From the NCBI RefSeq assembly GCF_000754095.2, contig NZ_JQSG02000002.1, forward strand, positions 186,001-250,000: 64,000 bases of DNA. Direction: 5' to 3'. Position numbers and translations under genes: made by a program. This document shows, piece after piece, positions 37,503 to 46,362 of the stretch. How positions within the stretch are numbered: position 1 is the stretch's first letter; each line of letters starts with the position of its first letter. Below the pieces are notes generated by a model that saw only the letters and a list, made by a program, of their open reading frames with translations, was not told where the DNA came from and did no database searches. This stretch comes from Acidihalobacter prosperus. GTDB taxonomy: Bacteria > Pseudomonadota > Gammaproteobacteria > DSM-5130 > Acidihalobacteraceae.

Positions 37503-38720
37503 TCAAGGCTGATACCGGAAATACAGGGTTTTCACGGGCATGGGGACCGGCACCGGCGATGCCACACTGGCCTCAGCCGGCATCGCCACACTGCTCGCGG
37601 CCGGCAGACCGCCGCTCACGGGCATCCCGCCCGGGACGGCGGATGATACGGAAGGCGACGGCGCCGACATGGGCATCAGCCAGCTGACCAGCGCCAGATT
37701 GCGCGCCACGTCGTCGACGCTGCCTCGCGGGGTCACGCTGAAGGTCACGCGGTCGCCGCTGGCGGCGACCATCTGCGCCGAGGCGATGGGCGCGAGACGC
37801 GTGAGCAAATGATCGATGCGCGCATAGGCGGATACCTGCGTCACGCCGGCGATTTCGACCCGCATCGCGCCATCGGCCATCTGGCTGGCCTGCATGCCGC
37901 CGCCGACCGCCAACAGCGCGGCCAGACGATCGGCCACGCCGTCCACGCCCGCAGCGAGCGCCGCGTCGCGGCCGGCCCCCTGGGTGACCCAGTGATCCGT
38001 TTGATGACGGAAAACCAGCCACCACTGCCCGCGCCATTGGCCGCCGACCGAGGGGCGCACGACCCCTGCCACCACGGCATTGCCCTCGTAGCGAGCCGAC
38101 GCCGCGACCACGGTGTCCATAAAGCCGCCATCCAAATCGGAGAAGCGCACCGCACCCTGATCCTGCAGGTCAAGCAGCGGGAACAGAACCGGCAGACCAC
38201 GCGCGTCCGCCGCCTGCTGCAGGGCGCCGCGCGCGTCTGCATGCGCCGGGTCGCCGTCGCCGGCAACGATGTAACGGCCGGCACCTGCCGGGTCGACGCC
38301 GACCCACATCACGACCAGCGGGCGTTCGCGCCCCCAAAGCGGCAGCTGTGCCGCGCTCAGCAACTGGTCGATGGCCGGCGGATCGAAGCGAACCTGAAGC
38401 TGCAGGGCAACCGGTGTGCCGGGCGAGGACGTGCTCTGCCGATAGCCGTATTGCTGAATGTACTGGGAAGGCTGTTGCAAGGCCGTGGCGAGCGCCGGAC
38501 TGGATGCTGCAGCGGCGTCGCCGGTGACCTTGACCAACACCTGCGACAGCGCCTGCTGGAACGCTGTCGCACGGACGGCTTCGCTACGATCCGTTACCGG
38601 CACCGTTGCGCGGTAAAGCCCATCGACCTGTACGGCCGCAGCCGGCGGCATGACCGCGAGCCACGCGAGCAGACATACCCCGAGCGCCAGAGCCCGCGCA
38701 CGGACCCGATTGAAATTCAT
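37503..38720 (-). CDS. DUF2066 domain-containing exported protein
   Basis: A 405-residue protein with a signal peptide (about 1-30, ending PPAAA) and a DUF2066 domain covering most of the rest, starting VDGLYRATVPVTDRSEAVRA. The C-terminal 70 residues are a Pro/Ser/Ala-rich tail. Function is unknown; the family is widespread and located between purM and hda. The start at MNFNRVRARALAL is chosen because the longer frame would place 53 residues before the signal peptide and overlap the purM promoter. Confidence 0.85.
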   Translation of the reverse strand: MNFNRVRARALALGVCLLAWLAVMPPAAAVQVDGLYRATVPVTDRSEAVRATAFQQALSQVLVKVTGDAAAASSPALATALQQPSQYIQQYGYRQSTSSPGTPVALQLQVRFDPPAIDQLLSAAQLPLWGRERPLVVMWVGVDPAGAGRYIVAGDGDPAHADARGALQQAADARGLPVLFPLLDLQDQGAVRFSDLDGGFMDTVVAASARYEGNAVVAGVVRPSVGGQWRGQWWLVFRHQTDHWVTQGAGRDAALAAGVDGVADRLAALLAVGGGMQASQMADGAMRVEIAGVTQVSAYARIDHLLTRLAPIASAQMVAASGDRVTFSVTPRGSVDDVARNLALVSWLMPMSAPSPSVSSAVPGGMPVSGGLPAASSVAMPAEASVASPVPVPMPVKTLYFRYQP

Positions 38721-38799
38721 CACGTTGCAGCGTCCCCGTTGCGTCCGGCCCTGGAAATTCATGCAGTGGATAAAGATACCACAGGCCATCGCCGGCCGG

Positions 38800-38828
38800 T
38801 TTACATGGCACGGCCCGGACAATACCAT
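38800..38828 (+). promoter_or_regulatory. Promoter of purM-purN
   Basis: TTTACA (38800-38805), a 17-base spacer and TACCAT (38823-38828) lie about 27 bases before the purM ATG. No PurR-like palindrome was recognised around it. Confidence 0.5.
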
Positions 38829-38854
38829 TAGCGCCCTTCCCCGCGGATACGCCC

Positions 38855-39913
38855 ATGACCGACAAAAAAACCGCCTCACAAGGCCTGAACTACCGCGACG
38901 CGGGCGTGGATATTGACGCCGGCGCAGCGCTGGTGGAACGGATCAAACCGCTGGCCGCCGCCACGCGACGTCCCGAAGTGCTCGCAGGTCTCGGCGGGTT
39001 CGGCGCCCTGTTCGCCCTGCCCTGGGAGCGTTACCGCGAGCCGGTGCTGGTCTCCGGTACCGACGGCGTGGGCACCAAGCTCAAGCTGGCCCAGGCTCTG
39101 AATCGCCACCGGCATATCGGCATCGACCTCGTCGCCATGTGCGTCAACGACATCGTGGTGCAGGGTGCCGAACCGCTGTTCTTCCTCGACTACTACGCCA
39201 CCGGCCATCTCAACGTGCCGCGCGCGGCCGAGGTGGTCGCAGGCATCGCCGATGGCTGCACTCAGGCCGGCTGTGCCCTGATCGGCGGCGAAACCGCCGA
39301 AATGCCCGGCATGTACCAAGGCGAGGATTACGACCTGGCCGGTTTCGCCGTCGGTATCGTCGAGCGCGCTCGGATGCTCGACGGCAGCCGCGTGACGCCC
39401 GGCGACGCGATCATAGGCCTAGCCTCTTCCGGCCCGCATTCCAACGGCTATTCGCTGATCCGGCGCATCGTCGACGCGAGCGGCGCCGATCTGAGCGCAC
39501 CGCTTGGCCGGCGCAGCCTGGGTGAACACCTGCTCGAACCGACGCAAATCTACGTCAAGCCGCTGCTGGCGCTGATCGAGGCGCTGCCCGTGCACGCCCT
39601 CGCCCATATCACCGGCGGCGGGCTGACCGAAAACGTCCCGCGCGTTCTGCCTGCCGGCACCGAGGCGCACATCGATCCCGACGCCTGGACGCGCCCCGAA
39701 ATATTCGGCTGGCTGCAGGCCGAGGGGCGTGTCGAAGAGACGGAGATGCTACGCACCTTCAACTGCGGTGTCGGCATGATCGTGATCGTGGCCGAGGCCG
39801 ACGCTGGCGCGGCGCTCGCGCATTGCGCGCAGCACGGCCTCGAAGCCACGGTGATCGGCCAGATCGCGGCCACGGATGCGGACGAGCCGCGGACCGTCTA
39901 CACGCGCCGATGA
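38855..39913 (+). CDS. purM: Phosphoribosylformylglycinamidine cyclo-ligase
   Basis: PurM (AIR synthetase) uses ATP to close the imidazole ring in purine synthesis. The 352 residues open with [20 protein letters not shown] and contain the substrate/ATP loop [15 protein letters not shown] near 65, [13 protein letters not shown] near 110 and [11 protein letters not shown] near 145. Length is canonical. It overlaps purN by ATGA. Confidence 0.98.
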   Translation: MTDKKTASQGLNYRDAGVDIDAGAALVERIKPLAAATRRPEVLAGLGGFGALFALPWERYREPVLVSGTDGVGTKLKLAQALNRHRHIGIDLVAMCVNDIVVQGAEPLFFLDYYATGHLNVPRAAEVVAGIADGCTQAGCALIGGETAEMPGMYQGEDYDLAGFAVGIVERARMLDGSRVTPGDAIIGLASSGPHSNGYSLIRRIVDASGADLSAPLGRRSLGEHLLEPTQIYVKPLLALIEALPVHALAHITGGGLTENVPRVLPAGTEAHIDPDAWTRPEIFGWLQAEGRVEETEMLRTFNCGVGMIVIVAEADAGAALAHCAQHGLEATVIGQIAATDADEPRTVYTRR

Positions 39914-40584
39914 GCGAAGCGCCACTGCCGCGTATCGTCGTATTGGCATCCGGCGAAGGCAGCAATTTCGAAGCCATCGTCGAGGCCGTCGAACGCGGCG
40001 CGATTGCCGCCCGCGTCGTCGCCCTGATCAGCAACCGCCCCCGGGCGGGCGCGCTGGCCCGCGCCGCGCACCATGGCATCCCCACCCGGATCGTCGACCA
40101 CACCGGCTATGACGGGCGCGAAGCCTTCGATGCGGCGCTGGCGGCCGCCATCGACGCCCAGCGCCCCGATCTCGTCGTGCTGGCGGGCTTCATGCGCATT
40201 CTCACACCCGAGTTCGTCGACCGTTACCTGGGGCGGATGCTCAACATCCACCCCTCGCTGCTGCCGCGCTACCCTGGTCTCGACACCCATGCGCGCGCGC
40301 TCGCCGATGGCGCAGCCGAACACGGCGCCAGCATCCATTTCGTCACCCGCGAACTGGACGGCGGCCCCGTGGTGCTACAGGGGCGCATCGCCGTACTTGC
40401 GGACGACACCCCCGCACGGCTGGCGGCAAGGGTGCAGGCCGTCGAACACCGCCTGTATCCCGAAGCGATCGCCTGGTTCGTCAGCGGCCGCTTGCGACTC
40501 GACGGCGATCGCGCGACCCTAGACGGCAACCCTCTATACACGCCGCGGCAGCTTGAGCCCGGCGAGGAGTCCTCCTCATCGTGA
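39910..40584 (+). CDS. purN: Phosphoribosylglycinamide formyltransferase
   Basis: PurN transfers a formyl group from 10-formyl-THF to GAR. The 224-residue protein has the N-terminal [16 protein letters not shown] loop, catalytic [12 protein letters not shown] near residue 108 (Asn and His) and the late Asp in [17 protein letters not shown]. The start overlaps the purM stop (ATGA), which rejects the longer frame. It overlaps the DUF3108 gene by GTGA. Confidence 0.97.
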   Translation: MSEAPLPRIVVLASGEGSNFEAIVEAVERGAIAARVVALISNRPRAGALARAAHHGIPTRIVDHTGYDGREAFDAALAAAIDAQRPDLVVLAGFMRILTPEFVDRYLGRMLNIHPSLLPRYPGLDTHARALADGAAEHGASIHFVTRELDGGPVVLQGRIAVLADDTPARLAARVQAVEHRLYPEAIAWFVSGRLRLDGDRATLDGNPLYTPRQLEPGEESSSS

Positions 40585-41327
40585 AACGGCTTGCCGCCCT
40601 GCCGCTCGCCCTCCTGCTTTTACTCGGCAGCGCCGCCGCGACCACCGATGCCGCGACCGGCGCCAGGGACGGCGCCTATGGCATCCCCTTCTTCACCGCT
40701 CACTACGTGCTCAAGAAGCTCGGCATGACCGTCGCGCGGGTGACGGTCGCCTTTGGGCGTGAAAATGGGCAGCTGGTCTACCGCCAGGTGACCCTGCCCG
40801 CCGGCGTGATCGCCTGGTTCCGCCACGACCGCATCACCGAAGAAAGCCTGCTCGCGCCCGGCCCGTCGCCGTTGCCGTTCGAATACCGCTTCGAACATAG
40901 CGGCGACGGCGCGCCGAAAACGGCCGTGATCCGCTTCGACCGCAAGGCCGGCATGGCTAGCGGGCACATGCAGAACGGTGACGCGGTCAGGGTTGCGATC
41001 GAACCCGGCACGCTCGATCGCCTGTCGCTGCAACTGGCGCTGATGCAGGCCGTCGCCCAGGACCGCAAGCCGCTGCGTTTCACGACCGTGGAGACCAAGG
41101 ACAAGCTCAGTCATTACGTCTTCGAGGATCTCGGCAGCGCCAGCGTGGTCACGCCGATGGGGCGGCTCGAAACCCGGCATCTGCAGCGACTGTGGCACGC
41201 CAAGCGCATCCGGTTCGATTTCTGGCTGGCGCCCTCGCTGCACGAACTGCCGGTCAAGCTGACCCAGACCGAGGAAGGGGACGACACCAGTCTCGCCCTG
41301 TATCTGCAGTCGGTGGACTGGCACTGA
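40581..41327 (+). CDS. DUF3108 domain-containing exported protein
   Basis: A 248-residue protein with a signal peptide (residues 1-26) followed by a DUF3108 beta-rich domain (FFTAHYVLKKLGMTVARVTV ... LPFEYRFEHSG). The start is GTG at 40581, overlapping the purN stop. DUF3108 proteins have no assigned biochemical role, and placement directly after purMN is a recurrent gammaproteobacterial order. It probably lies in the periplasm or outer-membrane periphery. Confidence 0.85.
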   Translation: MKRLAALPLALLLLLGSAAATTDAATGARDGAYGIPFFTAHYVLKKLGMTVARVTVAFGRENGQLVYRQVTLPAGVIAWFRHDRITEESLLAPGPSPLPFEYRFEHSGDGAPKTAVIRFDRKAGMASGHMQNGDAVRVAIEPGTLDRLSLQLALMQAVAQDRKPLRFTTVETKDKLSHYVFEDLGSASVVTPMGRLETRHLQRLWHAKRIRFDFWLAPSLHELPVKLTQTEEGDDTSLALYLQSVDWH

Positions 41328-41352
41328 TCGGTTCGCCCACAGGAGTCCTTTC

Positions 41353-42759
41353 ATGAGTGAAGAAACCTACGACATCGCCATCATCGGTTCCGGCCCGGGC
41401 GGCTACCGGGCCGCCATCCTCGCTGCCCTCAAGGGGCGGCGCGTGGCCATCGTCGAAAAGGCCGACTGGGGCGGCTGCTGTCTCAACCGCGGCTGCGTGC
41501 CGAAGAAGGACTGGCACCACACCGCCCAGCTGATCGCCGCCAGCCGCAACTTCGCGAAGCGCGGCATCGCCGGCACGCTCAGCGCCGGCATGGACGCGGC
41601 CTGGGAGCATCAGGAAGGTGTGGTCGCCAGTGTGCAGGAGAGCTACGTCGACTACATGAAGCGGCTCAAGATCGCCACCTTCGAGGGCACAGGCCGCTTC
41701 GTCGATACGCACACGCTCGGCATCGTCGGCCGCGACGGAGATCGCACACTCAAGGCCGAGGCGTTCGTCATCGCCACCGGCGGCCGCGCTCACGTCCCCG
41801 AGCCCTTCGTCGCCGAGGCCGGCAAGGTACTCACCAGCGACATGCTGTTCGATAGTCGGCCACCGGCGGGCAAACGCGTGGCCATCGTCGGCAGCGGGGT
41901 GGTCGCCACCGAATTCGCCTTCATCTTCGCCATGCTGGGCAAGGAGGTCGTCTGGCTGGCACGCTCCGAACCGCTGCGCAAGATTCCGTTCAGCCCGCAG
42001 GCGCGCGGCGTGCTGCGCGACGCCCTCGCCCGCCACGACGTCGCCCTGCGCAAGGTGTCCGGCTTCGCCGCCGTGGATACCAGCGGCGACGGTGTGCGCA
42101 TCAAACTCACGGACGGCGACAAGGTGGAGGTCGACTGGGTGTGCCTCGGCACCGGCCGCGTGCCCTACACCGAGGGGCTCGATCTGGACAAGGTCGGCAT
42201 CGAATGCGATGAGCACGGTTTCGTCCGGCGCAACCCGCAGCTGCAGACCTCACAGCCGCACATTTACGCCATCGGCGACGTCGCCAGCCCTGAGATGACC
42301 GCCAATCACGCCCTGTCCGACGCCACGGTGGCCGTCAACAACATCGTCGACGGCCGCGGCCAGGCACAGGACAGCGCCTGGGTGCCGCTCGCCGTGTACA
42401 GCGCGGTCGAGCTCGCACGTCTCGGCATGGACGAGGACGCCGCCGAGGACGAGGGCCTGGAACCCGCCGTCGGTTTCGCCGCCTTCGAAACCTCGCCGCG
42501 AGCCCTCGGCCAGGACGACACCGACGGCTTCGTGCGTCTCATCGGCGACATGGACAGCGGCGCCCTGCTCGGTGGGGAGATCGTCGGCAGCGAGGCCGGC
42601 GAGCTGATCCACCTGCTGTCGCTCGCGCCCGACCGCGACACCGCGCTGCGCTGGCTCGCCTCGGGCCGCTACAACCACCCGGCGCGCGCCGAGGAACTGG
42701 CCAACGCCACCGAGACCCTGGCCAGCAAATGGGGACTCGCGGATGCCATCCTGCGCTGA
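41353..42759 (+). CDS. Dihydrolipoamide dehydrogenase-like flavoprotein
   Basis: A 468-residue pyridine-nucleotide disulfide oxidoreductase. The FAD motif is IAIIGSGPGGYRAA. The redox pair is C43-C48 in GGCCLNRGCVPKK, with an extra Cys at 42 where E3 enzymes usually have Thr. The NAD motif is VAIVGSGVVATEFAFIFAM near 175, and the second FAD site is HIYAIGDVAS. The C-terminal catalytic His-Glu pair is kept (H442, E447 in HPARAEE). No pyruvate or oxoglutarate dehydrogenase genes are near, so the partner is unknown; it may serve another lipoyl or disulfide substrate. Confidence 0.87.
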   Translation: MSEETYDIAIIGSGPGGYRAAILAALKGRRVAIVEKADWGGCCLNRGCVPKKDWHHTAQLIAASRNFAKRGIAGTLSAGMDAAWEHQEGVVASVQESYVDYMKRLKIATFEGTGRFVDTHTLGIVGRDGDRTLKAEAFVIATGGRAHVPEPFVAEAGKVLTSDMLFDSRPPAGKRVAIVGSGVVATEFAFIFAMLGKEVVWLARSEPLRKIPFSPQARGVLRDALARHDVALRKVSGFAAVDTSGDGVRIKLTDGDKVEVDWVCLGTGRVPYTEGLDLDKVGIECDEHGFVRRNPQLQTSQPHIYAIGDVASPEMTANHALSDATVAVNNIVDGRGQAQDSAWVPLAVYSAVELARLGMDEDAAEDEGLEPAVGFAAFETSPRALGQDDTDGFVRLIGDMDSGALLGGEIVGSEAGELIHLLSLAPDRDTALRWLASGRYNHPARAEELANATETLASKWGLADAILR

Positions 42760-42976
42760 TCCGCAAGCGCACGCGTTTGCCGAGCGCGTGCGCGCCGCCT
42801 GCCTGCAGGCGGCGCTCGACGCCTACGAGGAGGCTGCGCTGCGCGGCCTGTGCGCCGAGGGCGCGCTGGAATATGCCCTCGACGCCCTCCGCCGTCTCGA
42901 CCTGACACCACTGTGCCCGGGCAACCCACACCCCGGGAGCGCGGGTTGCGAGCCCCCAGACGATCCCGTAGGGTAA
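42743..42976 (+). CDS. Small conserved-looking hypothetical protein, 77 residues
   Basis: No recognised domain. The first 55 residues form a likely helical, Ala/Leu-rich region with two Cys (RVRAACLQAALDAYEEAALR, then LCAEGALEYALDALRRLDL); the tail is Pro/Gly-rich. The ATG overlaps the end of the flavoprotein gene by 17 bases, suggesting coupling. A 7-bp hairpin (42921-42927 with 42943-42949) lies in its 3' end without a U-tract. Modest confidence that it is translated. Confidence 0.6.
   Translation: MPSCADPQAHAFAERVRAACLQAALDAYEEAALRGLCAEGALEYALDALRRLDLTPLCPGNPHPGSAGCEPPDDPVG
42946..42974 (+). promoter_or_regulatory. Possible promoter for ehuBCDA
   Basis: TTGCGA (42946-42951), a 17-base spacer and TAGGGT (42969-42974) sit 27 bases before the ehuB ATG. 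Both boxes are weak, as is often true of osmotically controlled promoters, but that reading is inference. Confidence 0.3.
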
Positions 42977-43000
42977 ATAAGGAACCCACACCCACACGGA

Positions 43001-43873
43001 ATGATGACCTCCTACAAAAAACGCATCGCCAGCTTACTCACCCTCCTCTCCTTCTCCCTCATCGCTCTGCCCGGCGCCCATGCCGGGGGCCTCCTCGAAA
43101 AAGTCGAAAAAACCGGCACCATCAAGGTCGGTATCGCCAACGAAATCCCCTATGGCTACAAAGGCGCGGACGGCAAGGTTCAGGGCATCGCACCCAACGC
43201 CGCCAAGCACGTGCTGCATGAGATGGGCGTCAAACGCATCGAATGGGTGATCCTGCCCTTCGGCGCCCTGATCCCGGCGGTCAAGGCCGGACGCATCGAC
43301 ATGGCTTCCGCCAGCCAGAACGTGCTCCCCGAACGCTGCAAGCAGGTCACCTTCTCCAAGGTCAATTCCAGCTACGGCGAAGGTCTGCTGGTGGCCAAGG
43401 GCAACCCGCACAACATCCATAGCTACGAGGCGTTCAAGGACAATCCCAAGCTCAAGCTGGGCATCGTGACCGGCGCCGACGAGCTCAATTTCGCCCAGTC
43501 CATGGGTATTCCGCAGAGCCAGATCGTGATGATCAACGCCAACTCCGACGCGATCCCCGCGCTGCAGGCCGGACGCATCGATGCCTACGCGGCCACTGGT
43601 CTGACGGTGCACAATCTGGCCAAACGCAGCCCGACCGTGGTCGGGGCCGAACCCTTCACGCAGCCGATCTACCACGGCAAGCCCACGCGCAGCTACGGCG
43701 CTTTCTCGTTCCGCAAGTCGGACACGGCCTTCATCAAGCGTTTCGACGAGAAGCTGGCCGCCTACCAGAAGACCGAAGCCTGGGCCAGGGACGAGATGCA
43801 CTACGGCCTCTCGCACGAGGACGTGGAAGCGGCCCGCAAGGCCTCTACGGCCATGCTCTGCGCGGGTCACTAA
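43001..43873 (+). CDS. ehuB: Ectoine/hydroxyectoine ABC transporter, substrate-binding protein
   Basis: Periplasmic binding protein of 290 residues with a signal peptide (about 1-28, ending GAHA) and the type II solute-binding fold (TIKVGIANEIPYGYKGADGK at the start of lobe 1; FGALIPAVKAGRIDMAS; AIPALQAGRIDAYAATGLT). The pattern matches EhuB, which binds ectoine and hydroxyectoine. The tandem ATGs at 43001 and 43004 are equivalent. It is the first gene of an ehuB-C-D-A operon. Substrate identity is by family resemblance; related polar amino acid transporters are the alternative. Confidence 0.88.
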   Translation: MMTSYKKRIASLLTLLSFSLIALPGAHAGGLLEKVEKTGTIKVGIANEIPYGYKGADGKVQGIAPNAAKHVLHEMGVKRIEWVILPFGALIPAVKAGRIDMASASQNVLPERCKQVTFSKVNSSYGEGLLVAKGNPHNIHSYEAFKDNPKLKLGIVTGADELNFAQSMGIPQSQIVMINANSDAIPALQAGRIDAYAATGLTVHNLAKRSPTVVGAEPFTQPIYHGKPTRSYGAFSFRKSDTAFIKRFDEKLAAYQKTEAWARDEMHYGLSHEDVEAARKASTAMLCAGH

Positions 43874-43909
43874 GCCCACCGGGCGAGGCGCGATGATCAA
43901 GGAACGATC

Positions 43910-44560
43910 ATGACCTTTACGCAAATCGCCCTGAACGTCGCTCAGGGCCTCCAGATGACCGTGGAGCTGACGCTGCTCTCCTCGGTGCTGGGGGTCCTGA
44001 TCGCCTTCGTCTTCGGCACGCTCAAGACCGTGCAGTGGCGGCCGGTGCGCTATTTCGCCACGGCCTACGTCGAGATATTTCGCGGCACCTCGCTGATCGT
44101 GCAGCTGTTCTGGCTGTACTACGCTCTGCCGCTGCTCGGGCTGTCGCTCTCGCCCTTCGTCGCCGGCATCGCGGCGCTATCGCTTAACATCGGCGCCTAT
44201 GGGGCCGAGGTCGTGCGCGGCGCGCTCCAGGCCGTGCCCCGCGGACAACGCGAGGCGGCCATCGCCCTGGGTTTCACCCCGGCGCAACGCATCTACCGCA
44301 TCTTCTACCCGCAGGCGCTGCCCGAGATGATGCCGACCTTCGGCAACCTCGCGGTACAGAACCTCAAGGACTCCTCGGTGGTGTCGCTGATCAGCCTCGC
44401 CGACCTCACCTACTACGCCAACAACCTGCAGAACCTGACCTTCGAGACCACGCGCATCTACACCGTGACCCTGTTCGCTTACTTCGGCCTCGCGCTGTTG
44501 CTGAGCTGGGCGATCCGCGGGCTCGAAAACCGCCTGCGCCGCTGGAAGACGAGGAAGTAA
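43910..44560 (+). CDS. ehuC: Ectoine/hydroxyectoine ABC transporter permease EhuC
   Basis: Inner-membrane permease of 216 residues in the HisMQ/GlnP group, with about five membrane helices. The N-terminal LQMTVELTLLSSVLGVLIAF helix is typical, and the cytoplasmic EAA loop reads REAAIALGFTPAQRIYRI near residue 122. It starts 36 bases after ehuB and ends 3 bases before ehuD. It presumably pairs with EhuD. Confidence 0.88.
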   Translation: MTFTQIALNVAQGLQMTVELTLLSSVLGVLIAFVFGTLKTVQWRPVRYFATAYVEIFRGTSLIVQLFWLYYALPLLGLSLSPFVAGIAALSLNIGAYGAEVVRGALQAVPRGQREAAIALGFTPAQRIYRIFYPQALPEMMPTFGNLAVQNLKDSSVVSLISLADLTYYANNLQNLTFETTRIYTVTLFAYFGLALLLSWAIRGLENRLRRWKTRK

Positions 44561-44563
44561 ACG

Positions 44564-45259
44564 ATGCTCTTCGGCCTGCACTGGGATACCAGCGGCGATA
44601 TGCTGACCTTCGCCTGGTCCATCCTGCCGATCCTGCTGATCGGTCTCAAGGTTACCCTGGAAGCCACGGCGCTGGGTTTTCTGCTCGCCCTCGTGCTCGG
44701 CCTCGTGTTCGCCCTGCTGCAGGGCATCCGCCTGCGCCTGATTTCCTGGCCGGTGCGCTTCGTGGTCGAATTCCTGCGCGACACCCCACTGCTGGTGCAG
44801 CTCTTCTTCCTGTTCTACGTGCTGCCCGGCTTCGGGCTCTCATTGCCCGCCTTCGCCATCGGCACCATCGCGCTGGGCGCGCAGTACAGCGCCTATTGCG
44901 CCGAGATCTACCGCGCCGGCATCGAGGCGGTCGGGCGCGGCCAGTGGGAGGCCGCACGCGCGCTCGACCTCGACCGCTGGACCACCTATAAGGACATCGT
45001 GCTGCCGCAGGCGGTCCCGCGCATCATCCCGGCGCTCGGCACCTATCTCGTGTCCATGATCAAGGACGCGCCGCTGCTCTCGGCCATCACCGTGCTCGAC
45101 ATGCTGGCCGCGGCCAACATCATCGGCGGCCAGACCTACAACTACCTGATCCCCCTGACGATGGTGGGCGCACTGTTCCTGCTCACCACCCTGGTCGTCT
45201 CCTACCTCGTGCACCGGCTCGACCGCTGGCTGCCCAAGAGCGGAATCCCCCTGAAATGA
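44564..45259 (+). CDS. ehuD: Ectoine/hydroxyectoine ABC transporter permease EhuD
   Basis: Second inner-membrane permease, 231 residues, with the EAA loop [19 protein letters not shown] near 130 and the sequence [20 protein letters not shown] near 67, typical of the family. It overlaps the ATPase gene by ATGA. With EhuC it should form the membrane channel. Confidence 0.88.
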   Translation: MLFGLHWDTSGDMLTFAWSILPILLIGLKVTLEATALGFLLALVLGLVFALLQGIRLRLISWPVRFVVEFLRDTPLLVQLFFLFYVLPGFGLSLPAFAIGTIALGAQYSAYCAEIYRAGIEAVGRGQWEAARALDLDRWTTYKDIVLPQAVPRIIPALGTYLVSMIKDAPLLSAITVLDMLAAANIIGGQTYNYLIPLTMVGALFLLTTLVVSYLVHRLDRWLPKSGIPLK

Positions 45260-46029
45260 CCCAGCCCATCGTACAGTTCCAGTCCGTAGACAAGCGCTTC
45301 GGCGACTTCGAGATCCTCAAGGGATTCGACTTCAACATCCAGCGCGGGGAAAAGGTCGTGATCATCGGCGCCTCCGGCTCCGGCAAGTCGACCGTGCTGC
45401 GCATCCTGATGACCCTGGAGCGCATCCAGGGCGGCGAGGTCTATATCGACGGCACCCCGCTCTGGCACGAACCGCTGCCCGGCGGCGGCTCGAAGCCGGC
45501 CGGCGAACGCTATCTGCATCGCATGCGCACCCAGGTGGGCATGGTGTTCCAGCACTTCAACCTGTTCCCGCACATGACCGCGCTGCGCAACGTGATCGAG
45601 GCGCCGCTGCGGGTGCTGAAGCTGCCCCGCGCCGAGGCCGAGGCGCGCGGCCGCGCGTTGCTCGAACGCGTCGGCCTGGGCGACAAGCTGACCGCCTTCC
45701 CCGCGCAGCTTTCCGGCGGTCAGCAGCAGCGCGTGGCCATCGCCCGCGCGCTGGCCATGCAGCCCAAGGTGATGCTGTTCGACGAACCCACCTCCGCGCT
45801 CGATCCGGAGATGATCGGCGAGGTGCTCGGCGTGATCCGCGAGCTGGCGGAGGAAAGCGACCTGACCATGCTCATCGCCACCCACGAGATGCGCTTCGCG
45901 CGCGAGGCGGCCGACCGCGTCTGCTTCTTCGATCAGGGAAGGATTCTGGAGGACGGGCCGCCGTCGCAGATCTTCGGCGAGCCCCGCGAGGCGCGTACCC
46001 GCGAATTCCTCGCCCGCGTCGACGCCTGA
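45256..46029 (+). CDS. ehuA: Ectoine/hydroxyectoine ABC transporter ATPase EhuA
   Basis: ABC ATPase of 257 residues. Walker A is [12 protein letters not shown] near residue 39, the signature is [17 protein letters not shown], Walker B is [15 protein letters not shown], and the switch His lies in [10 protein letters not shown]. It completes the four-gene importer. No ect or eut genes follow; instead it converges with the 98-residue hypothetical gene. Confidence 0.9.
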   Translation: MTQPIVQFQSVDKRFGDFEILKGFDFNIQRGEKVVIIGASGSGKSTVLRILMTLERIQGGEVYIDGTPLWHEPLPGGGSKPAGERYLHRMRTQVGMVFQHFNLFPHMTALRNVIEAPLRVLKLPRAEAEARGRALLERVGLGDKLTAFPAQLSGGQQQRVAIARALAMQPKVMLFDEPTSALDPEMIGEVLGVIRELAEESDLTMLIATHEMRFAREAADRVCFFDQGRILEDGPPSQIFGEPREARTREFLARVDA

Positions 46030-46045
46030 AACGCGTTCGACTCGC

Positions 46046-46342
46046 TCAGCCGGCGGCCACCGCGCGGTCCAGACGCGCCACGCATGCGGCCCACTCGGCG
46101 CTGCGGTTGGCGCCCTGCGCATGCAGCTCCATGAGCGCGTACGCCAGGCGGCGCTGCTCGGCATCGAGCATGCGCAGACGGCTCAGGGCGACCGGGTTGC
46201 CACGCATTTCCAGTTCCGGCGCCATGCCCTTGATGAGACCGTAGAACACCAGCGACCCGGCCGAACCGGGCGCCGATTCGATCAGCGCGCACACCGCCTC
46301 CAATGGCGCGAGGTCCAGCGGCATATCGGCGGCATGCGTCAT
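46046..46342 (-). CDS. Hypothetical protein downstream of pmbA, 98 residues
   Basis: No family recognised. A small, largely helical acidic/Ala-rich protein (PLEAVCALIESAPGSAGSLV, then LSRLRMLDAEQRRLAYALME) with two Cys and no signal peptide. ATG at 46342 has GGAGG 8 bases upstream and is preferred over an ATG at 46363 that touches the pmbA stop. It is not the DUF615 (YjgA) protein often next to pmbA. It is the last gene of the long minus-strand block. Confidence 0.7.
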   Translation of the reverse strand: MTHAADMPLDLAPLEAVCALIESAPGSAGSLVFYGLIKGMAPELEMRGNPVALSRLRMLDAEQRRLAYALMELHAQGANRSAEWAACVARLDRAVAAG

Positions 46343-46362
46343 GTCGCGCGCCTCCGACGGCA

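Noticed and set aside
42921-42949. 7-bp hairpin before ehuB as a terminator
   Set aside because: The stem has a 15-base loop and no U-tract, and lies inside a likely small gene.
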